Below, in pieces: positions 1 through 11,622 of a stretch of DNA of 64,000 nucleotides. This DNA comes from Elgaria multicarinata webbii (lineage: Eukaryota > Chordata > Lepidosauria > Squamata > Anguidae). The translations under genes and the position numbers were made by a program. Below the pieces are notes generated by a model, which ran no database searches, was not told the DNA's origin, and saw nothing but the letters and a program-made list of their open reading frames with translations. Where the stretch lies: contig NC_086173.1 of assembly GCF_023053635.1 (NCBI RefSeq), positions 134,077,197 to 134,141,196 of the forward strand, written 5' to 3'. The first letter of the stretch is position 1, and every line of letters starts with the position of its first letter.

Positions 1-119
1 TTCTCCAGATGTATGGTGAAAAAGCAGAAGAAGCAGAAGAACTGAGGTTGGACCTTGAAGATGTGAAAAATATGTACAAGACTCAGATTGATGAACTTCT
101 GAAGCAAAGGCATAGCTAG
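1..119 (+). CDS. TMF1: TMF1 C-terminal end (partial, last coding exon)
   Basis: TMF1 (TATA element modulatory factor 1) is a Golgi-associated coiled-coil protein that binds Rab6. Reading from base 3, the frame gives LQMYGEKAEEAEELRLDLED, then a short tail ending in QIDELLKQRHS and a TAG stop at 117-119. This matches the extreme C-terminus of vertebrate TMF1 as I remember it, including the heptad-like acidic/leucine pattern of the terminal coiled coil. Only about 38 residues lie in the window; the rest of the gene is upstream. The last residues (KQRHS) differ from the human end. Its position directly upstream of EOGT and on the same strand agrees with mammalian gene order. Confidence 0.9.
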   Translation, partial: LQMYGEKAEEAEELRLDLEDVKNMYKTQIDELLKQRHS

Positions 120-1330
120 TTACTGCTGAAAATTGCAAATAGAAAATAATGTATTAAACTGTAGAGATGGTTATGAAAATGCAAATAGCTTGTAAAGTAT
201 TTGTACTATAGAGTGATTGTCGAGTTCTTATGTTGGCAGGAATCGTTGTGCTTTCATGATGGCTGACTGCCAGCAGTTAAATTATTTGTTAATATTTAAA
301 ACCTGATATATATATATACATAGCTTAATGCTAATTGAAAAGCAGACCATCTTTTCTCTATATAGTAAAGTACAAATTGACTTGCATAATAACGACTGGT
401 CATTCAGCAGTAGGAACTTCTAATTGCAACTCTCATAAGGATGTATGAATAATTCCAATTATGGTTATCTGATTAATATCCCAGTTCTGATCTGTTCCTA
501 TCAAAATGGGTATTTGGAGGGAAAAGATATTGATTTATGAAATATATATACAGATAGCAACGACTTGACTTGCTACCTGGAATAAAAGGGTAGGGTTCCT
601 TTAAGATTTAAAAACCCAAAACAAATTAATATCTGGATTTGTACTCTGGTGCTCTAACCATACATAGCTAACTTCTGCTGCCCGCAAAGCCAGAAAATTG
701 CCTTTGCCTTAACCATGCAGAGTGGTTTATATCTTAATAGCAACCAAACTCCCTCCTATTCAGAAGATACAACATAGTAGTCTCTGTTTTTTAAATGTTT
801 TGCTGCATTCGTAAAGCATAATACTCTGCCACCTAGAGGCAGGCTGCCTAGCCGCTTTAATGACATTTAGCTGTAGTGAAAGAGATGCAGAGTTTGTCTA
901 AAAATTAGCAGTCCTTTATGGTTGGGAACAAGGCGTTTAAACATTCGCACTCTGAAACTGTTGCTCCTCTCTCTTGCCATGGCTTAATTCTTTCAGTGTG
1001 TGTGAATGCACTTTATTTTCAAAAGTGAATAAACTTCTTCCAGATGTTTCAAAATGCTTTTTAGAAGGTATTTGCTAGAACATAAATGAGAAATAACACA
1101 AAATAGATGGAAGCTAACTTAAGGTGCAAGTGAGGGGGAAAAACTCATTAGTATCAGTCACATTCACAAAAAGAATGCGTTCAGAGTATTGTTCTACCTT
1201 CATCATATTGTGTTCCTCCCCCCTAAGTTTTACATTGTCCATACAATTGACTTCAAGCCTTTTCATAAAGTTAACATCAAACTGTTTAAATATTTGTTCT
1301 GAGAAAAATATGTCACTGCTGTTTTCTCTA

Positions 1331-1371
<41 letters not shown>

Positions 1372-3300
1372 GTAATTTTTTAAGAAATTGAAATTTTGTT
1401 AGATGAGTGTAAACAAAATTTTTGCTTACTGGTAAATATAAAGATAAAAAATCACACACTCAAAACGTATTCAAAGCAGGTAACTTTGCTTATTGGCCAA
1501 TTCACTGTAAATTTGATTACATTAATACAAAGAACTATTTTCCTGAACCAGTCAATCAAAGTTTATTGAGGCAACTAAAATAGGTTTTAGCCAATGTTTT
1601 CCTGAACCAATTACCTACAGTGCTTTCACCTAAGTTAAGATGTATCAAAATCAAGATTTTATCTGTTGGGCTATTTGCCATTATATTATCCATTTACATT
1701 TATTCGCTTAAGAGTTCCACGTGTTCAAATGAATCATGTGGTATAGCCCTCCTGGGATTTTACTATGTCACAATGGGAGAGGGAATGTCATATGATTGCC
1801 TGCCTGAGCAAAGCCAGTGTGTCAGGGAGAAAGTGTCTAGCAAAGGCGTCTTCTTAACATGTTAGTGTTCTTCCTGATATGCTAGTTTTGTGTGTGCTGG
1901 ACTTTTTGACTTGGTGAAGCTTTTAGTCAGGCAACCCCCCACCAATATTCTGAAGTGCTGTATTGATAGGAGGGCTATATTACATGAGTATGCTGTTCAG
2001 CAAATATACATTTTGTAGCATGCTGCTATTGTCCTGGTAAGATACTAAATTGCAGTGCAATCTAATGGGATAATTCTTTGGCTCAAAAAATGTTTTGCAT
2101 TAGCAGTTCATTGATACTGATCTAAAACAGGGAGTAAACAATGACTGCTGCAGTAGAATTTATTGCTATCAAGTGTGAATTTGCAGTAAGATAATACCAA
2201 TGTAAAATGCACATCTGAATGCATCTGAAGATTCAGTCTACGACTTTTCTCAAAAAGAAATGAATCTTACTTTCATTTGAATTCTGTAATTTCTATTCAG
2301 AGCAAACTTTCTCTGTTTTTGAATAAGAGAACACAACCTACAACTAGAACTCCTGTGTCTACCTTAAGAACAAAATATTGAGGTTTTAACCCAAGCCTTA
2401 AATAGATTTGCAACTTTTAATCAGCTCACCTACATACTGATGCAGCCTCTTTACCGGTTTTAAATTCACTATAAGTTAATTGATTAAATTTAGACCTAAG
2501 ATGTAGGCTGTGTTTTGACAGTTTAACTTCTCAGTTCCATTGCAGAGCTTTATCGATTTCCTAATTTCTGACAATCATTTATTTTTTAGCATGTAATGTT
2601 TGTGAAATTTAGGCTCCCAGTGTCTATAAATTCACGTACAATGTTTAAAAAGAACTAGACAGTGTCACTCCTGTATCTCGTCGTCCCCCCATTCCGCTTT
2701 TAGAGCTTTTGCACATCAGTATAGTGTGACTCTATAAGGACATGGGCGTAATCACCTTCTAATATGGGCAGTGGTCTTCACAATGTTGATGTAAAAATCA
2801 ATATTGCAAGAAAAAGGGATTCCCTAGTAGAGTGCAGATGTCATCACATTGCACAAACGATATCTGATTATTTTTCTTCCTTACTCATAGCTAAGCTATG
2901 ATGGTGAGGAAGAAAAAATAAATTAAGTCTGCAAGAAGAAAGGCTCTCTTCTTTTAAGTCGAAACACATTTCTTAGGAGGGGGTAAAGTTACTCCCCCCC
3001 CCAAAAAAAACCCCTCTTGAAATGAGCATAAATGGGCACCTTGGCTTCTCATTGCTTTTGGATTGGAATCAAGCCAGGGCCAATTTAATGCTCAATGGCA
3101 ATAATATTTAGTGAATAATCTGAACAATGATGCCAGAATATTTTTACAGTTATTTAAGTCCTTGTTGTAGCTGTGTTAAAACAGTTTGCCCTCTTGCTGT
3201 CTAAGAAATATTTCATTTTTATAAAGGGCTGTAAACTAGTTTAAATAAAGTGTACATTAATAATATTACAGAAATTAATCTGTTAATGTAAATAATTTTA
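120..3300 (+). other. TMF1: TMF1 3' untranslated region and flank (extent unresolved)
   Basis: This AT-rich stretch follows the TMF1 stop and has no recognisable repeat apart from a TA microsatellite. Canonical AATAAA signals lie at 581-586, 1028-1033 and 3244-3249. Any of these could end the transcript, and the last would give a 3' UTR of about 3.1 kb. Short frames here (for example 1620-1865) show no family similarity and no coding signs. The choice of poly(A) site is inference. Confidence 0.5.
1333..1368. repeat. (TA)n microsatellite
   Basis: About 18 uninterrupted TA units in the TMF1 3' flank. Confidence 0.95.
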
Positions 3301-3599
3301 ATATGTTTAAATCTTGGTCTGAGTAAACTATTTGAGTTAACAATGTTTTGTAGTTTTCTTAAATACAAAAATGCATTCTGATGGTTGATGTTGATAATAG
3401 TGATCTACAAACAAAAGAGCAGGGGCAAAATGTCCTCCAAATGTATTATGCCTGTTTTTGAGTTGAGATTGTAGATCTATAAAGCTTACTACAGAACCAG
3501 GTAGGAAGTCAGTGTGGTGTATCTTGAGCATTATGGGACTGTGTTTTAGCTAGCAGTTGGTAGAATTGGCCATATCAAGTAATCCAGTTTCCCACAATT

Positions 3600-3808
3600 G
3601 CCCTTTTGTGTTAAATGTGTATCCTGCCCTTGCTCCCTAAGAAATTTAGAGTGGCTTTTTAGTCTTATGTCTTGTGAGGTAGATATGACTGAGTTGCCCA
3701 AGGCCTCTCACCCATCAACGAGGATGTAACTACAGAGATGGTATATGAACACAAGTTTCCCATGGGAGTGAAGTGCCCTGACCATTGTGCCACACTGGCT
3801 TGAAGGGA
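3600..3808 (-). repeat. tRNA-derived SINE, minus strand, diverged
   Basis: Read on the minus strand, it starts with a box-A-like stretch (AGCCAGTGTGGCACAATGG). An old tRNA-like body follows, then a 'GGGCAACTCAG' core and a tail resembling GGGCAGGATACAC. The layout is that of Sauria/MIR-type SINEs. It is too diverged to assign a subfamily. Confidence 0.55.
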
Positions 3809-5424
3809 TTAATGGAATTTATTTATATATGTGCCGTGTGTGAAAATAAGTTTGCACATTAATAGAGTTCTTGGTCCATGCATCACTGTGCCTGCTTTAG
3901 TCCTGTTTTTAGTGGTTTGCACAACATCTTGCCTCCCCACTCATATGGCATTATCCCCTACTATATTTCTTATCCTGTACTTTTTACTGCTGATCTGTTC
4001 CTAAGAGCTGCCAACTTGCCTTCCTCTAGTCTCAAGATTTTAGTTTGTTTTCAGCTCAATTTCAAGTTGCTTTCTTGAAAGCTGCCAGAATGTGCTTGAG
4101 AGTTCTAAAATGATTTGACAATTATGCAACTATTATCTTTAAAGGAGGTCTCCACCAACCTTAATCTGATTCTGCATATGAAGTCCTGTGAATAGATTTC
4201 TCATGCCTTTGGAAAGCCTTAATAGCAAATAATGTTTAGTTAAGAATTTTGGTGGGGTAGTGTATAGCGAACCTACAGACAAGAGTGATGTCCAAATGAA
4301 TCCATCCAGTTTAGTATTGTCTACAGTGTAGATTCCACACTGACTGGAACCATTTCTCCAGGATTTCAGATGGATATTTCCCAGGCCAACTGCGCAATTT
4401 GAGGTGGAGGGGGGCAGAAGTGGGTGCTGGGTTCTGTCTGTAAATTATTTGGTTTGTTAGTAGAGAACAATAGTATACATTCCCCTGCCCAACTTCCTAT
4501 AATGCTTAAAATTTTGAAATATTTTCTTACAATATGAATTTTATATGTATATGTAAACAATACAGTGGTGCTAGTTAAGAGTAACAAAATGTACTGCATA
4601 CTCTTGTTTTTGAAGATCTCAAACTGTCTGTTTCCTGGTCCCAGTGGTGCAGTGTTTGAGTAAGGAGCTTGAAGATTGTAGCATTTAGCTGGAGCAGAAA
4701 GAGGGAAATGAGTTCAAGACTGCAGGAAACAAAACAATGTGTTTAGCCTGGCTACATTTCCTAGGATGGGATGGAAAGGAGAGGTTTTCCTGTGCTCACT
4801 GAAAATATCACCATCACAGTCCTGTAAAGGAAGATGTGTTGACACAGCCTTTGCTTTGAGGATAAGTAGGCCCTATTAATATGCAGGTTTTAGCAATTCT
4901 GTCCAAGAATTTTCTACAACTTAGAGGCATTTGTTTGCATTATTTGGTAAGGATGCAAAGATAGTAGGCATAGTTATTAATCATGAACATCGTCAAACCA
5001 CACAGCTACCACCTTTCTGTGTGATTCCTTAAATATTTTAAGATTTTTTTTATTTAATGCAAGTGTTTAATTATGAATATATAAAATCCAGGGCTAAGAT
5101 CCAGTCAAGGTTAAGCATGTGTGAAGAAAATTCTATGTAAAGAAAATTCTATTAAGTGCATTTTATTTGAAAGTAAGGCCTACTGAATAGTGTTGTAGCC
5201 TTAAGTATTTATCCATTTCCCCTACCAGCCAGAGGAAAATAACCTCCTGCCATGTAATAAGTGCGTTTTGTCTATGATAGAAATAATGTTTCTTTTAAGC
5301 GCTGGATAATTTCTAGTGTAGCTTCTATTAACTTTATAGTACCTATGCATCACCCAAAACTAGACTCCAGCTTTATAATATAAAAAATAAGTGGTGCCTG
5401 CAACAAAAGATTACGGGTGGCATG
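3809..5424. other. Intergenic stretch without recognised features
   Basis: Mostly AT-rich single-copy-looking DNA between TMF1 and the EOGT promoter. I recognise no gene, RNA or repeat. The short frames at 3878-4078 and 4366-4599 have low-complexity translations. Confidence 0.5.
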
Positions 5425-5706
5425 TTAGAACATAAGAAGTGCCCTGATGCTGGATCAGACCAAGGGTCCACCTAGTCCAGCACTCTGTTCACACAGTGGC
5501 CAACCAGCCATCGGCCAGGGTTTAACAAGCAGGACATGGTGCAACAGCACCCTCCCACCCATGTTCCCCAGCAACTGGTGCACACAGGCTTACTGCCTTG
5601 AATACTGGAGATAGCACAAAACCATCAGAGCTAGTAGCCATTGATAGCCTTTGCCTCCAGGAATTTATCTAACCCCCTTTTAAAGCCGTCCAGATTGGTG
5701 GTCTAA
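5425..5706 (-). mobile_element. CR1 LINE 3' region, minus strand
   Basis: Starts with GAACATAAGAAGTGCCCTG and runs through 'GGATCAGACCAAGGGTCCA' to 'AACCCCCTTTTAAAGCC'. On the minus strand this is the familiar end of a CR1 ORF2 plus its 3' UTR ('...GTTGGCCACTGTGTGAACAG'). It is truncated and has no intact reading frame. The same subfamily recurs at 27715-28335 and 32478-33300. Confidence 0.8.
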
Positions 5707-6829
5707 CCTTGCCCTTTTTCTGAATGTTCCATTCCAATCCTCCGTTTTATTTCCCCCCTCCAATGATTCTGTAGTCATTGCGCTTATTTGGCCCTGATTG
5801 GGCTGGGGATAATTTGGTGGATGCATTTTTGCATCATCCCAGCCATATTTCTTCACTGATTCTTTTATAGGCAGTTCTCAGCTTTGTCCCTCAGTTCTGT
5901 CTCAGTGTGATGCCAGAAATGACCTGTCCCAAGTCAATCCAATGAACCTCCCTACCATTTTAATATCTTTGTTTCTCTTCCCCTTTCCTCCTTTCACAAC
6001 TCTTTACTCAGTTTCTTCACCTCTCAGGAGTCAGTGTTTGTTCTGGGGCCACTTAGTACCCCTAGTCCTCATCGATCTGCTTTGGGAGTGTCCCCTTCTT
6101 TTTTTGTGCTACTGTAAACTTCTGAGTTGTCCCTAGTCTGCTAATACCTCCTCCTTGTACATGTGTGATGAAGCTCTGGCGACATAGGCCCAGGAAGAAT
6201 TGGGTTGGAATTTGGATATAGGACACCCCTTCTCTTTACTTTGGCTCTCTGTTCTGCCCCTGATTGTGACAAAGGAAGATCAGAACAATTTCTCCCTTTG
6301 ATTGTCTAAGGGCCAGAACAGATATTAATTTAAATGTATGCCTAGCAGCAGTTTCTCGTTTTCGTTTTACCCTGTAGTAGGTACGGGTGGGGGCAACCCA
6401 GATCTTAAAAGCCCCTTAACCCCCATTCCCAAACTCCTACAAAGGTCCCGATCTGGATCGGGGCCTCTGCACTTTACGGTAAAAATGAAAAGAAGACATC
6501 TGATTGCCACCAATTTTATTGATCTTTTATTGGTTCTCATTTTATAGACCGTTGTTTTCCACCGTCTGTTTTGGTCCGCCGTTAAGGTCTTTTGCAGTTG
6601 GCACAGACGAACTTGTTTTAGTCTGCAAAAAGACACTTGTCTTAAGCCTCTCGGATGCGTCAGGCTGCCCTCCACCCTGCCTTGTACCAGTAACATCTCT
6701 ATTTTCTCTCCTTCCGTCTCTCCCTCCCCCTTTCCGTTTAGCATCTTCTTGGATGGAAGTGATCAAACAAATTCAGGAACTTTGCTCAGGAACCCAAATT
6801 CAGGCACCCAGTTGGTCCTAGTTTCGACT
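5707..6829. other. Intergenic DNA upstream of the EOGT CpG island
   Basis: No recognised gene or repeat. GC content rises towards 6.8 kb. Short overlapping frames on both strands (6338-6821) look like chance frames: their translations are compositionally biased and match no family I know. Confidence 0.45.
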
Positions 6830-7690
6830 GAAGAGGGTCGCCCCTCAGCCCTGGCGGCTTCCCAGAAAGCTCCGCGTAGAGCGTGGCTCACAGAGAGGCA
6901 CCGTTTGCCTGGACGCCAGTAGCCTTTCTGGCCTGGTGAGCGCGCCTTTAGAGAAGAGGACCGCCCCAGCGGGCGACGCGGCGGCGGCGGCGGCGGCTTC
7001 CCTTCCTCTCTCAGCCGGGGGAAGGCCAAGTCGAGTCAGGTGCGTCAGGCAGGCAGCCTGGAGCTGTCTTGGGCTGCCAAGCCGGCGGCCTCCTGCCAGC
7101 TCGCTCCCTTCGAGCCCGAGGCACCTTGAGTCACCATCACCTGGCTCGGCTGCGCCTCCGTCTTCCGAGCACGCCAACCAGCCAGGGCGCGCTCCAAGCA
7201 GCCCCGGCCTGTGGCCGAGCCGATTGGTTTCCGGAGGGCTGAGCCAGCCGAGCGCTTCTGGCCCCTCCCTCCGCGAGTTGCAGCCGCCGCCGCCGCCGCT
7301 GCTCTCTGCCCCCTTCGGCGCCAGTGAAAGGGAGCCCCGGCCGTAGCTGGCCCGAGCGCCAGGCGGGAGAAGCTGCGTTGCGCGGGCCTGAGACGGAGCG
7401 CGCCTCGTCGCGGCTGGCTTCGGTTCGGCGGGGCGTCTCTCCAGGTCCCTCTCCGTGAGGTACAGCAAGGACGGGTCTCTTTTCCCGCACAAAGCTGGGC
7501 GCGCAGCGGCTCCGGCCGGAGTTTGCTTTCCTGCCGCCGGCAGGGCAGCGAGTCCCCGGCTTCCTCCTCCGGCTGCGGGGGGAGTGTCACTCGCCTTGCT
7601 GCGGGCGTACTTTTCGGCGCAGCCCTTACATTGCAGGTGCCGCCTCCCTGTTGATTCTCCTCGTCTCTCCATCCCTCGAGGCGCTTCTTG
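6830..7690. promoter_or_regulatory. EOGT: CpG island, likely EOGT promoter
   Basis: GC-rich and dense in CpG, in sharp contrast to the AT-rich sequence on both sides. It includes a run of GCG/GGC triplets near 6976-6998 and several GC-box-like GGGCGG/CCGCCC stretches. It lies about 3.7 kb upstream of the first EOGT coding exon, which begins with only 15 nt of 5' UTR after a splice acceptor, so at least one upstream non-coding exon is required. No TATA box is evident. The exact start site and first-exon donor cannot be fixed by eye. Long frames here, including a 375-codon minus-strand frame, are what CpG-rich, stop-poor DNA produces. Confidence 0.75.
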
Positions 7691-7779
7691 AACCTGACAG
7701 ATGGAAGGTGGTGCGTGGGTGGGTGGGTCGGTGGAGGCTTTAGCGTGATGCAGTTCTCTCGGTTTAGGAAGAAGTAGCT

Positions 7780-7916
7780 CAGCCTTCCCCCAGCCTGGTG
7801 CCCTCTGGATGTTTTGGACTTGAACTCCGATCAGACTCAGCCAATGCGGCCGGTGGTCACGAATGCTGGGAAGTGTGGTCCAAAACATCTGGAGGGCGCC
7901 ACGTTGGGGAAGGCTG
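7780..7916. mobile_element. hAT-like fold-back MITE (CAGCCTTCCCC ends)
   Basis: A palindromic element whose arms begin CAGCCTTCCCC and end GGGGAAGGCTG, with the motif 'CATCTGGAGGGC'/'GCCCTCTGGATG' in each arm. It is flanked by a near-perfect 8-bp duplication (AAGTAGCT at 7772-7779, AAGTAGTT at 7917-7924), which supports hAT. It sits at the downstream edge of the CpG island. Confidence 0.8.
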
Positions 7917-8220
7917 AAGTAGTTAGTTCGATTATTGTTGGGTTTGGGAGTGGGAACTGTGATCCTATCCATAGTGACTTGAGAGTAAAGCCAATCCCAT
8001 TAAATTTAGCACTTTACACTCCAGTGACCCAGATAAAAGACATACTTGCATTTCTAGGTCCAACTTTTCTCAGATATCCAAAGCTCTTCTGCTTCTTTAC
8101 GGTAGTTCTGCCTAGAATTGTCACATCTTCATGATGCTGCCCCATAGCTCTTCCTTTGATGCTCCGCAAAACCCACCATTTCCATGAAGCCTTTGGGACA
8201 ATTATTTAGTCTTCTAGAGT

Positions 8221-8331
8221 CTTCTCCAACCTGGTGTCCTCCAGATGTTTTGAACCACAGCCCCCATACTGGCTGGGGCTGATAGGAGCTGTAGTAAAAA
8301 AAAGCACCTTGAAGACATCCGTTAGGGAAGA
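8221..8331. mobile_element. Diverged hAT-like fold-back MITE (same family as 7780)
   Basis: Left arm 'CTCCAACCTGGTGTCCTCCAG', a central 'CTGGCTGGGGCTGATAGGAGC' and a decayed right arm ending near GTTAGGGAAG. Confidence 0.65.
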
Positions 8332-8477
8332 TATAAATGTGTGATCCCCGTCTGTTTATCGCTGCCTCCATTTTCCTCCCATTCTTATATCTTCAGGGGA
8401 CTGTCCTTATATTTTATAAATCTGTCTCATTCCCTATAATTCTATATCTCTGCCTTTCTGATATATATTTCTGCTTG

Positions 8478-8830
8478 CGTGTTTCATCATCATTATCACC
8501 AATAGTATTAATTATTTATATAGTGCCATCAGTTTGCAAAGTACAAGAAGACCAATAGCTGTTCCAAGGACCTTACAATCTAAAATTTAACACAGGGGAA
8601 ACAAGAGAGGAAGGAGAAGGAAGTAAGGGCACGGGTAAATGGGGAAAGAAAATGCCATTGTTTTGGTTACATGTCCTTAGGCTCCGTTATGGTCTTAGTA
8701 AATATGTTGGGGCATGGGAGCTAGGAGAATGTGCCAAAAACCTCCAGAAATGTTGGGTCTTCAGGGAGGATTTGATGGATGGCACCATCTAAGGGCTCTG
8801 GGAGACAGTTTCATGCAGCAGGGACAGCAA
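8478..8830 (-). mobile_element. L2-like LINE 3' region, minus strand
   Basis: 'TATTTATATAGTGCCATCAG' is the reverse complement of a LINE tail of the type seen at 53690-53740 (CTGATGGCGC...TATAAATAA). It is followed by 'CCTTACAATCTAAAATTTAA' and 'CACAGGGGAAAC', which resemble the 3' UTR of that subfamily. Confidence 0.6.
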
Positions 8831-9130
8831 GATAGAAAAGGCAGAGATATGGAACTTACACCCTTTTACTTCTAAACCCTGCCTATCTACTAATCCCAAA
8901 TTGTGGGCTCGGATATGGTTTTCAAAAAGTGATTCTCTGCATATGCTTAGAATCACTTTTCGTGATTGCTGCATTGCATTATCTGGATTGAACCCTGGTA
9001 CTGAAAGAGAAAAACAACAACCCATGGGCTGGTTCATGGCACAAGTTAAGTCCTGCATGAAAGTTCTGCAGTAGTCCAGGAGGCTGCCACTGGCATCTTA
9101 ATAAATTAAGCCTTCTGGAAAGTGTGAGAG

Positions 9131-9490
9131 GTAGTACAGTATAGTGGTTAGAGCATTAGACTGGGACTCAGGAGACCCGGATTGTAGTCCCCACTTGGCC
9201 ATGAAGATCACCTGGTGATTTTTGGGGGGCCAGTCACTAACTCTCAGCCTAACCTATCTCACAGGGCTGTGAAAATACATGGGGAGGAAGGCCATAGCTA
9301 GACCTAAGATTTATCCCAGGATCATCCCGGGTTCATCCCTGCCTGAGCGCTGGATGCCCTGTGTGGCACTTAGATGAACAGGTTTGACCCCAGGACAATC
9401 CTGGGATAAACCTTAGGTCTAGCTACCGCCGAAAAGGATCATGTATGATGCCTTGAGCTCCTTGGAGGAAAAGAAGAACATAAATATAAC
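9131..9490 (+). repeat. tRNA-derived SINE split by a MITE
   Basis: Box A 'TATAGTGGTTAGAGCATTAG' is followed by the box-B-like 'CCGGATTGTAGTCC', then 'CCAGTCACTAACTCTCAGCC' and 'CTCACAGGGCTGTGAAAATA', the order seen in Sauria-type SINEs. The tail ('ATGCCTTGAGCTCCTTGGAG...') resumes after an inserted fold-back element at 9290-9430. It is not a functional tRNA gene. Confidence 0.8.
9290..9430. mobile_element. GGCC-ended fold-back MITE, copy a (3-bp TSD GAA)
   Basis: Arms GGCCATAGCTAGACCTAAG and TTAGGTCTAGCTACCGCC are inverted repeats around a short spacer. The flanks are GAA (9287-9289) and GAA (9431-9433). Removing the element plus one GAA restores a continuous SINE. The same family occurs at 33595-33724 and 61279-61408. 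Confidence 0.8.
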
Positions 9491-9835
9491 ATATGAATTA
9501 AACAAAAAATTGTTACAAGTTTGTTAGGCTAAATTTGGTATCTGGAAAGTCAAAATACCCAGATTATGGGTTTATCTAATGCTGGCCTTCCGTTAGTGAA
9601 ATAGAAACTGCTGGCGAAATGGATTTCTTGTGCCATCTGCACCCTCTGCTTCTCCCCCAAATCTGCTCTAATCCGAAATATGCATTCTTGCTTAAGAACA
9701 TTAGAAGTGCCTTACTGTTCAAACTGAGCAACCGGCAGGCACTTAGCAGTCCATTGTAAATTGACCAGGGAACCGTGGTCTATCTTCTACCCACTACTGA
9801 TTTAAACCATTTCCGGGGGCTTTCCATATTAGTCT

Positions 9836-10015
9836 ATTGCAGCAAAAACAACAAAGCGTCTTGTGACACTTTAAAGACTAATAAAAATTATTCTAGCATG
9901 AGCTTTCATGGACTATAGCCACCTCATCAGATGCATGAAGTATTATCGAGAGCTTCAGGTATATACACATATGATGATGGAATGGGGTGGAATTGTAAAC
10001 AGTGAGGTGAGAAGG
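9836..10015 (-). mobile_element. Penelope-like element tail with hammerhead-like core
   Basis: 'GTGACACTTTAAAGACTAAT' followed by 'GAGCTTTCATGGACTATAG' and 'CCTCATCAGATGCATGAAG' resembles, in reverse, the repeated end of vertebrate Penelope-like retroelements as I remember it. On the minus strand it contains CTGATGA (9924-9930), a short hairpin, and GAAA (9904-9907), the conserved hammerhead ribozyme core. Only the end of the element is recognisable; no reverse transcriptase is seen. Confidence 0.55.
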
Positions 10016-11397
10016 AAATGAAATGCATTTACTAATCCTTTAACCCAATTCAAGCCTCTGGTGATAGAAATGAATCTGTTGTTGAACAGATGTGTATACC
10101 CTAAATGCTCTCCCCCAACCTTCCTGAACAGATTTTGAAGGCATGGGGCGGGGACTGCAGGGAGAAAGGGAAATTGCCCCTCCTCTTCTTCCCCTCATAG
10201 AGCTGTTGTCAGCAGAATGAGTTAACTGTCATTGTCTATTTCTGATGCTAAGTAAGACACATTTTTGAGCTCATCTATTTGTTGATGCCTAAATCTCCAC
10301 CCTAAGAGAGAGAGCCTGCACTGTCTTGCTTGTGCCATGACTAGGTGGCCTTAGGCAAGCTGTTTCCTCTGGCAGTCTGCAATATGGAGATAAAAGAACT
10401 TATTAACCTTCATCAGGTACATTATAGTGTAAGGATGTACCTGATGAACTTCGAACATCAAAAGTTCTATATAAATTTGCATTTGCAAATCATCTGTCTG
10501 CCTACTCTTCCTGAATGTCGTTGTCAGCATGGGTGATAGAAATAATAGAAAGCTGAGGGAGAAGGGAAAGCAAAGGGCCGTGTTTGGAATATCCGTTACC
10601 TTCAGTTTGAGAAAGAGACATCTAAATATGTCTTTCCCCTAAGAACTGAATAGAGCAATCAGGGCCTTTGTGACTTCAGCAACCATTACATCAGTCTCTG
10701 TCCTCGCCTCATACCTATTTGCATGTCTAGCAACCAAAAGCCAAAGACCACCCTACTTCACAAGCTTAGAAGCAAAGGGCCAAGATAAATACATATGGGC
10801 ATATAAAGGTAAGCACATCCTTGGCTATTGTCCATCTTTATGACCACATTTCTGTATACATTCCCACCCCTTAGGGCATATTTCTGTAGTTCTTATATTC
10901 TTGTGTTCTCATCCATGGGAATTATTTCAAAAGTTGTCTTGTGGTTTGAAAAGTTGCATCAGAGCTGGTTTCCAAACACACCCTTAACTTAAAGAGGATC
11001 ACTAAGATGGAGTTGTTTGATGGAATTTGTACCCTTCTCTAAGACATTGGTCTAGATGCAAAATCTCATAAAATTCTCATACACAGTGGGCAATATGGTA
11101 ATCTGATCTGATGTTTCTGGTCTTTGTTTATTTTGGTTCCCATTTGTTTTGGGACACAGAGGAACCAAAGCTCTTGGGATGCCTGCATAGTTTCCTGACT
11201 TGAGTTCCCAGGCATCTCTTGGGAACATCAAATTTCCCTTTACCCATTGAATTAGCATCTGGAGCTGTAATAATATGTGAATGCCAAGAAGAGAGTCTTT
11301 TTGGACAAGAAATGATTGCAAAAATACATTATAGGTTTATGATTTAATGGAAAGAGTCTTGTGAAGTGTAATTCTGTCGTCCTTGTGTTTCCTTTAG
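10016..11397. other. EOGT: EOGT upstream intron, mostly unassigned
   Basis: Transcribed region between the presumed 5' non-coding exon and the first coding exon. 10330-10410 has weak MIR-like similarity ('CTAGGTGGCCTTAGGCAAGC'). The rest, including 10640-11330, matches nothing I recognise. It ends in the pyrimidine tract and AG at 11396-11397. Confidence 0.5.
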
Positions 11398-11622
11398 GTT
11401 TTCCTAACTGCCATGTTAATGCTGCTTGCGTTTGGAGTGTTACTTCAAGAAGTCTTGGCTAGAACTAAAGATGAAAATCTCATTAATGGCAGCAGTACCC
11501 CACAAGTGCAATCACATAGCTATGAAAACATCAACTTGCCAGAAGAGCATATCACATACTTTTTACGTAATAACCAGCACGTTGCCACAGCCTGCAAGCA
11601 AGATCCGCATTGCCCATATAAA
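11398..11622 (+). CDS. EOGT: EOGT coding exon 1 (15 nt 5' UTR plus residues 1-70)
   Basis: The acceptor is CCTTTAG ending at 11397; the ATG is at 11413 and the donor AAA|GTAAGTA follows 11622 (phase 0). It encodes the signal peptide and the segment [15 protein letters not shown]...CPYK, matching the N-terminus of EOGT. Confidence 0.93.

Noticed and set aside
6845-7972. 375-codon minus-strand frame (and 117-181-codon neighbours) across the CpG island
   Set aside because: Overlapping frames in several phases on both strands, low-complexity Ala/Arg/Pro/Gly-rich translation, and no domain; expected from CpG-rich DNA that lacks stop codons.
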